Assembly: GCA_023436825.1 (NCBI GenBank)
Contig: JAEZHS010000210.1
Location: forward strand, 1-13,247
Origin: Pseudomonadota bacterium
Lineage (GTDB): Bacteria; Pseudomonadota; Alphaproteobacteria; Reyranellales; Reyranellaceae
DNA length: 13,247 bases
Reading direction: 5' to 3'
Part shown: in pieces, positions 11,356 through 13,247 of the stretch
Layout: each line of letters begins with the position of its first letter
Numbering within the stretch: the first letter of the stretch is position 1
Notes under the pieces: generated by a model
Databases searched by the model: none
Told to the model about the DNA's origin: nothing
The model's input: only the letters and a program-made list of their open reading frames with translations
Program-made: the position numbers and the translations under genes

Positions 11356-12528
11356 ATGACCCTCACGATGAATGCTCCACTCGACTCTCACGTCGGCGCA
11401 AGCGCTGGCGCGTTGCGCTTCGACCGCGTGGCGATCACCTGCGTATTCGGTGATCCGCGTGATCTGAAGTCGTGGTCGGGAGCGCCGGCGAATGTCGCCA
11501 AGGAACTCGAACGGCTCGGTGTGGCCGTCGACAGTATCCGACCGTGCATGGGTCGCTTGGAGAAGCTCGGCGTCGCCGCCTGCGACATGATCGAGGGCCT
11601 CGGTCGGCCGGTCAGCACGGAACAGGTGCTGCGCGGCCGCCGGGCGCGGCGCAGGCTCGCCGCCCAGGTCGCAGAGCAGGCGAATCGGATCGGCGCACGA
11701 CATGTGCTGCATACCGGGACCTTCGACTTGCCGGCCAGCGATCTCGCTGCCGGGGTCAAGCACTACCTCTACTGCGACCATAGCTGGGCGTTGACGCGGG
11801 CCCATCACATCGACGTCTGCCGCTACAACGAGCGCGCTCTGGCGGCGTTCGATCAGGCCGAGCGCGAGGCGCTGAGCGGCCTCTCCCATGTTTTTACCTT
11901 CGGCTCCTATGTCCGCGACAACCTGATCGCCCATTACGGCCTGCCGCCGGAGAAGGTCACGGCCGTCGGCTCGGGCATGGGCGCGATCGAGCCCCATGAC
12001 GGGCCGAAGAACTACGACAAGCCGGCGCTTCTTTTCGTCGCGAAGCATCTGTTCAAGGCCAAGGGCGGCTTGCTGCTGCTGGAGGCCTTCGACCGGGCAT
12101 ATCGACAGCGTCCCGATCTTCGCCTCACCATCGTCGGCGACGAGCGCAGCCGCGCCTTCGTCGGCGAGAGGCCCGGCGTCACCTTGCATGCCCATCTGCC
12201 GTGGGAGCGGCTGCAGCAGCTCTATCGCGAATCGACGCTGCTGGTTCAGCCCATGCTGAACGACCCCTGGGGTCAGGTCTATCTCGAAGCCATGGTCTCG
12301 CGCACGGCGGTCATGGGCCTCAATCGCAATGGTCTGCCCGAGCTGGTCGATGGTGGCCGGCACGGTTTCCTTGTCGATCGCGCCGATCCGTCCGCGCTCG
12401 CCGAGGCCATTGTCAGTGCCGTCTCCGATCCGGGACGGCTCGAACGCATGGCGGCGGCGGCCCAGCGCCATGTCCTTCAGAACTACTCGTGGGGCCGCGT
12501 GGCCGAACGGATCGCCTATTCCTCCTGA
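11356..12528 (+). CDS. GT4 family glycosyltransferase
   Basis: A 390-residue GT-B transferase. The C-terminal half shows GT4 features: LLFVAKHLFKAKGGLLLLEA (225-244) with Lys230 and nearby lysines for phosphate contact, LRLTIVGDE, LPWERLQQLYRESTLLVQPM, and a DX7E version of the usual EX7E motif (Asp303 to Glu311 in NDPWGQVYLEAMVSR), followed by GLPELVDGGRHGFLV. The N-terminal half has GAPANVAKELERLG, typical of the acceptor-side helix. No membrane segment. Sugar and acceptor are unknown. ATG 11356 is chosen; an in-frame GTG at 11344 and ATG at 11368 are alternatives, and no strong ribosome-binding site decides. gmd follows 30 bases downstream on the same strand, so the two are probably co-transcribed. 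Confidence 0.9.
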   Translation: MTLTMNAPLDSHVGASAGALRFDRVAITCVFGDPRDLKSWSGAPANVAKELERLGVAVDSIRPCMGRLEKLGVAACDMIEGLGRPVSTEQVLRGRRARRRLAAQVAEQANRIGARHVLHTGTFDLPASDLAAGVKHYLYCDHSWALTRAHHIDVCRYNERALAAFDQAEREALSGLSHVFTFGSYVRDNLIAHYGLPPEKVTAVGSGMGAIEPHDGPKNYDKPALLFVAKHLFKAKGGLLLLEAFDRAYRQRPDLRLTIVGDERSRAFVGERPGVTLHAHLPWERLQQLYRESTLLVQPMLNDPWGQVYLEAMVSRTAVMGLNRNGLPELVDGGRHGFLVDRADPSALAEAIVSAVSDPGRLERMAAAAQRHVLQNYSWGRVAERIAYSS

Positions 12529-12540
12529 AGCGTCGCGTAA

Positions 12541-13247
<707 letters not shown>

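Noticed and set aside
11314..12471. Minus-strand open frame of 385 codons
   Set aside because: It is antisense to the second glycosyltransferase, which has clear motifs on the plus strand.

Overview
The window looks like a high-GC alphaproteobacterial chromosome segment. The evidence is the GC-rich codon use, a PAS-HWE histidine kinase (a family found mainly in Alphaproteobacteria), and four exact matches to the alphaproteobacterial general-stress sigma factor (EcfG) promoter GGAAC-N16/17-CGTT. Genus cannot be fixed from sequence reading alone.

Left third (1-4508): a patchwork of small orphan genes and gene debris. It holds a basic Lys/Arg-rich protein behind an EcfG-type promoter, a CxxCxGxG zinc-ribbon mini-protein, a 65-aa orphan, a free-standing protein like the RNA polymerase alpha C-terminal domain, a C2H2-like mini-protein, a PAS-HWE sensor kinase, a 56-aa helical protein, a DUF1330 protein, a gene broken by two frameshifts, and a 124-aa hypothetical protein. 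Two short internal repeats (358-410/1455-1507 and 2909-2938/3436-3465) show local duplication and decay.

Middle (4509-8110): a repeat-rich spacer beside a tRNA-Thr(GGU) gene, then more ordinary chromosomal genes. These are a metal-dependent amidohydrolase, an OmpA-family lipoprotein with an EcfG-type promoter and a strong terminator, a convergent Nudix hydrolase, and two tandem small lipoproteins that share their C-terminal ending and are followed by two strong hairpins.

Right third (8113-13247): an EcfG-promoted, membrane-anchored protein with helical repeats, then a surface-polysaccharide block: galE and a GT4 glycosyltransferase on the minus strand, and a second GT4 glycosyltransferase plus gmd (cut by the window edge) on the plus strand. 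GalE supplies UDP-galactose, Gmd starts GDP-deoxyhexose synthesis, and the two transferases probably use such nucleotide sugars for exopolysaccharide or LPS.

The unifying theme I can support is stress-linked envelope function. The EcfG-type sites sit upstream of the basic protein, the OmpA lipoprotein, the membrane-anchored repeat protein and, with a long leader, galE. An HWE kinase, the class that often feeds the PhyR/NepR/EcfG cascade, is in the same window. I found no CRISPR array, no intact transposase or integrase, and no recognisable defence system.
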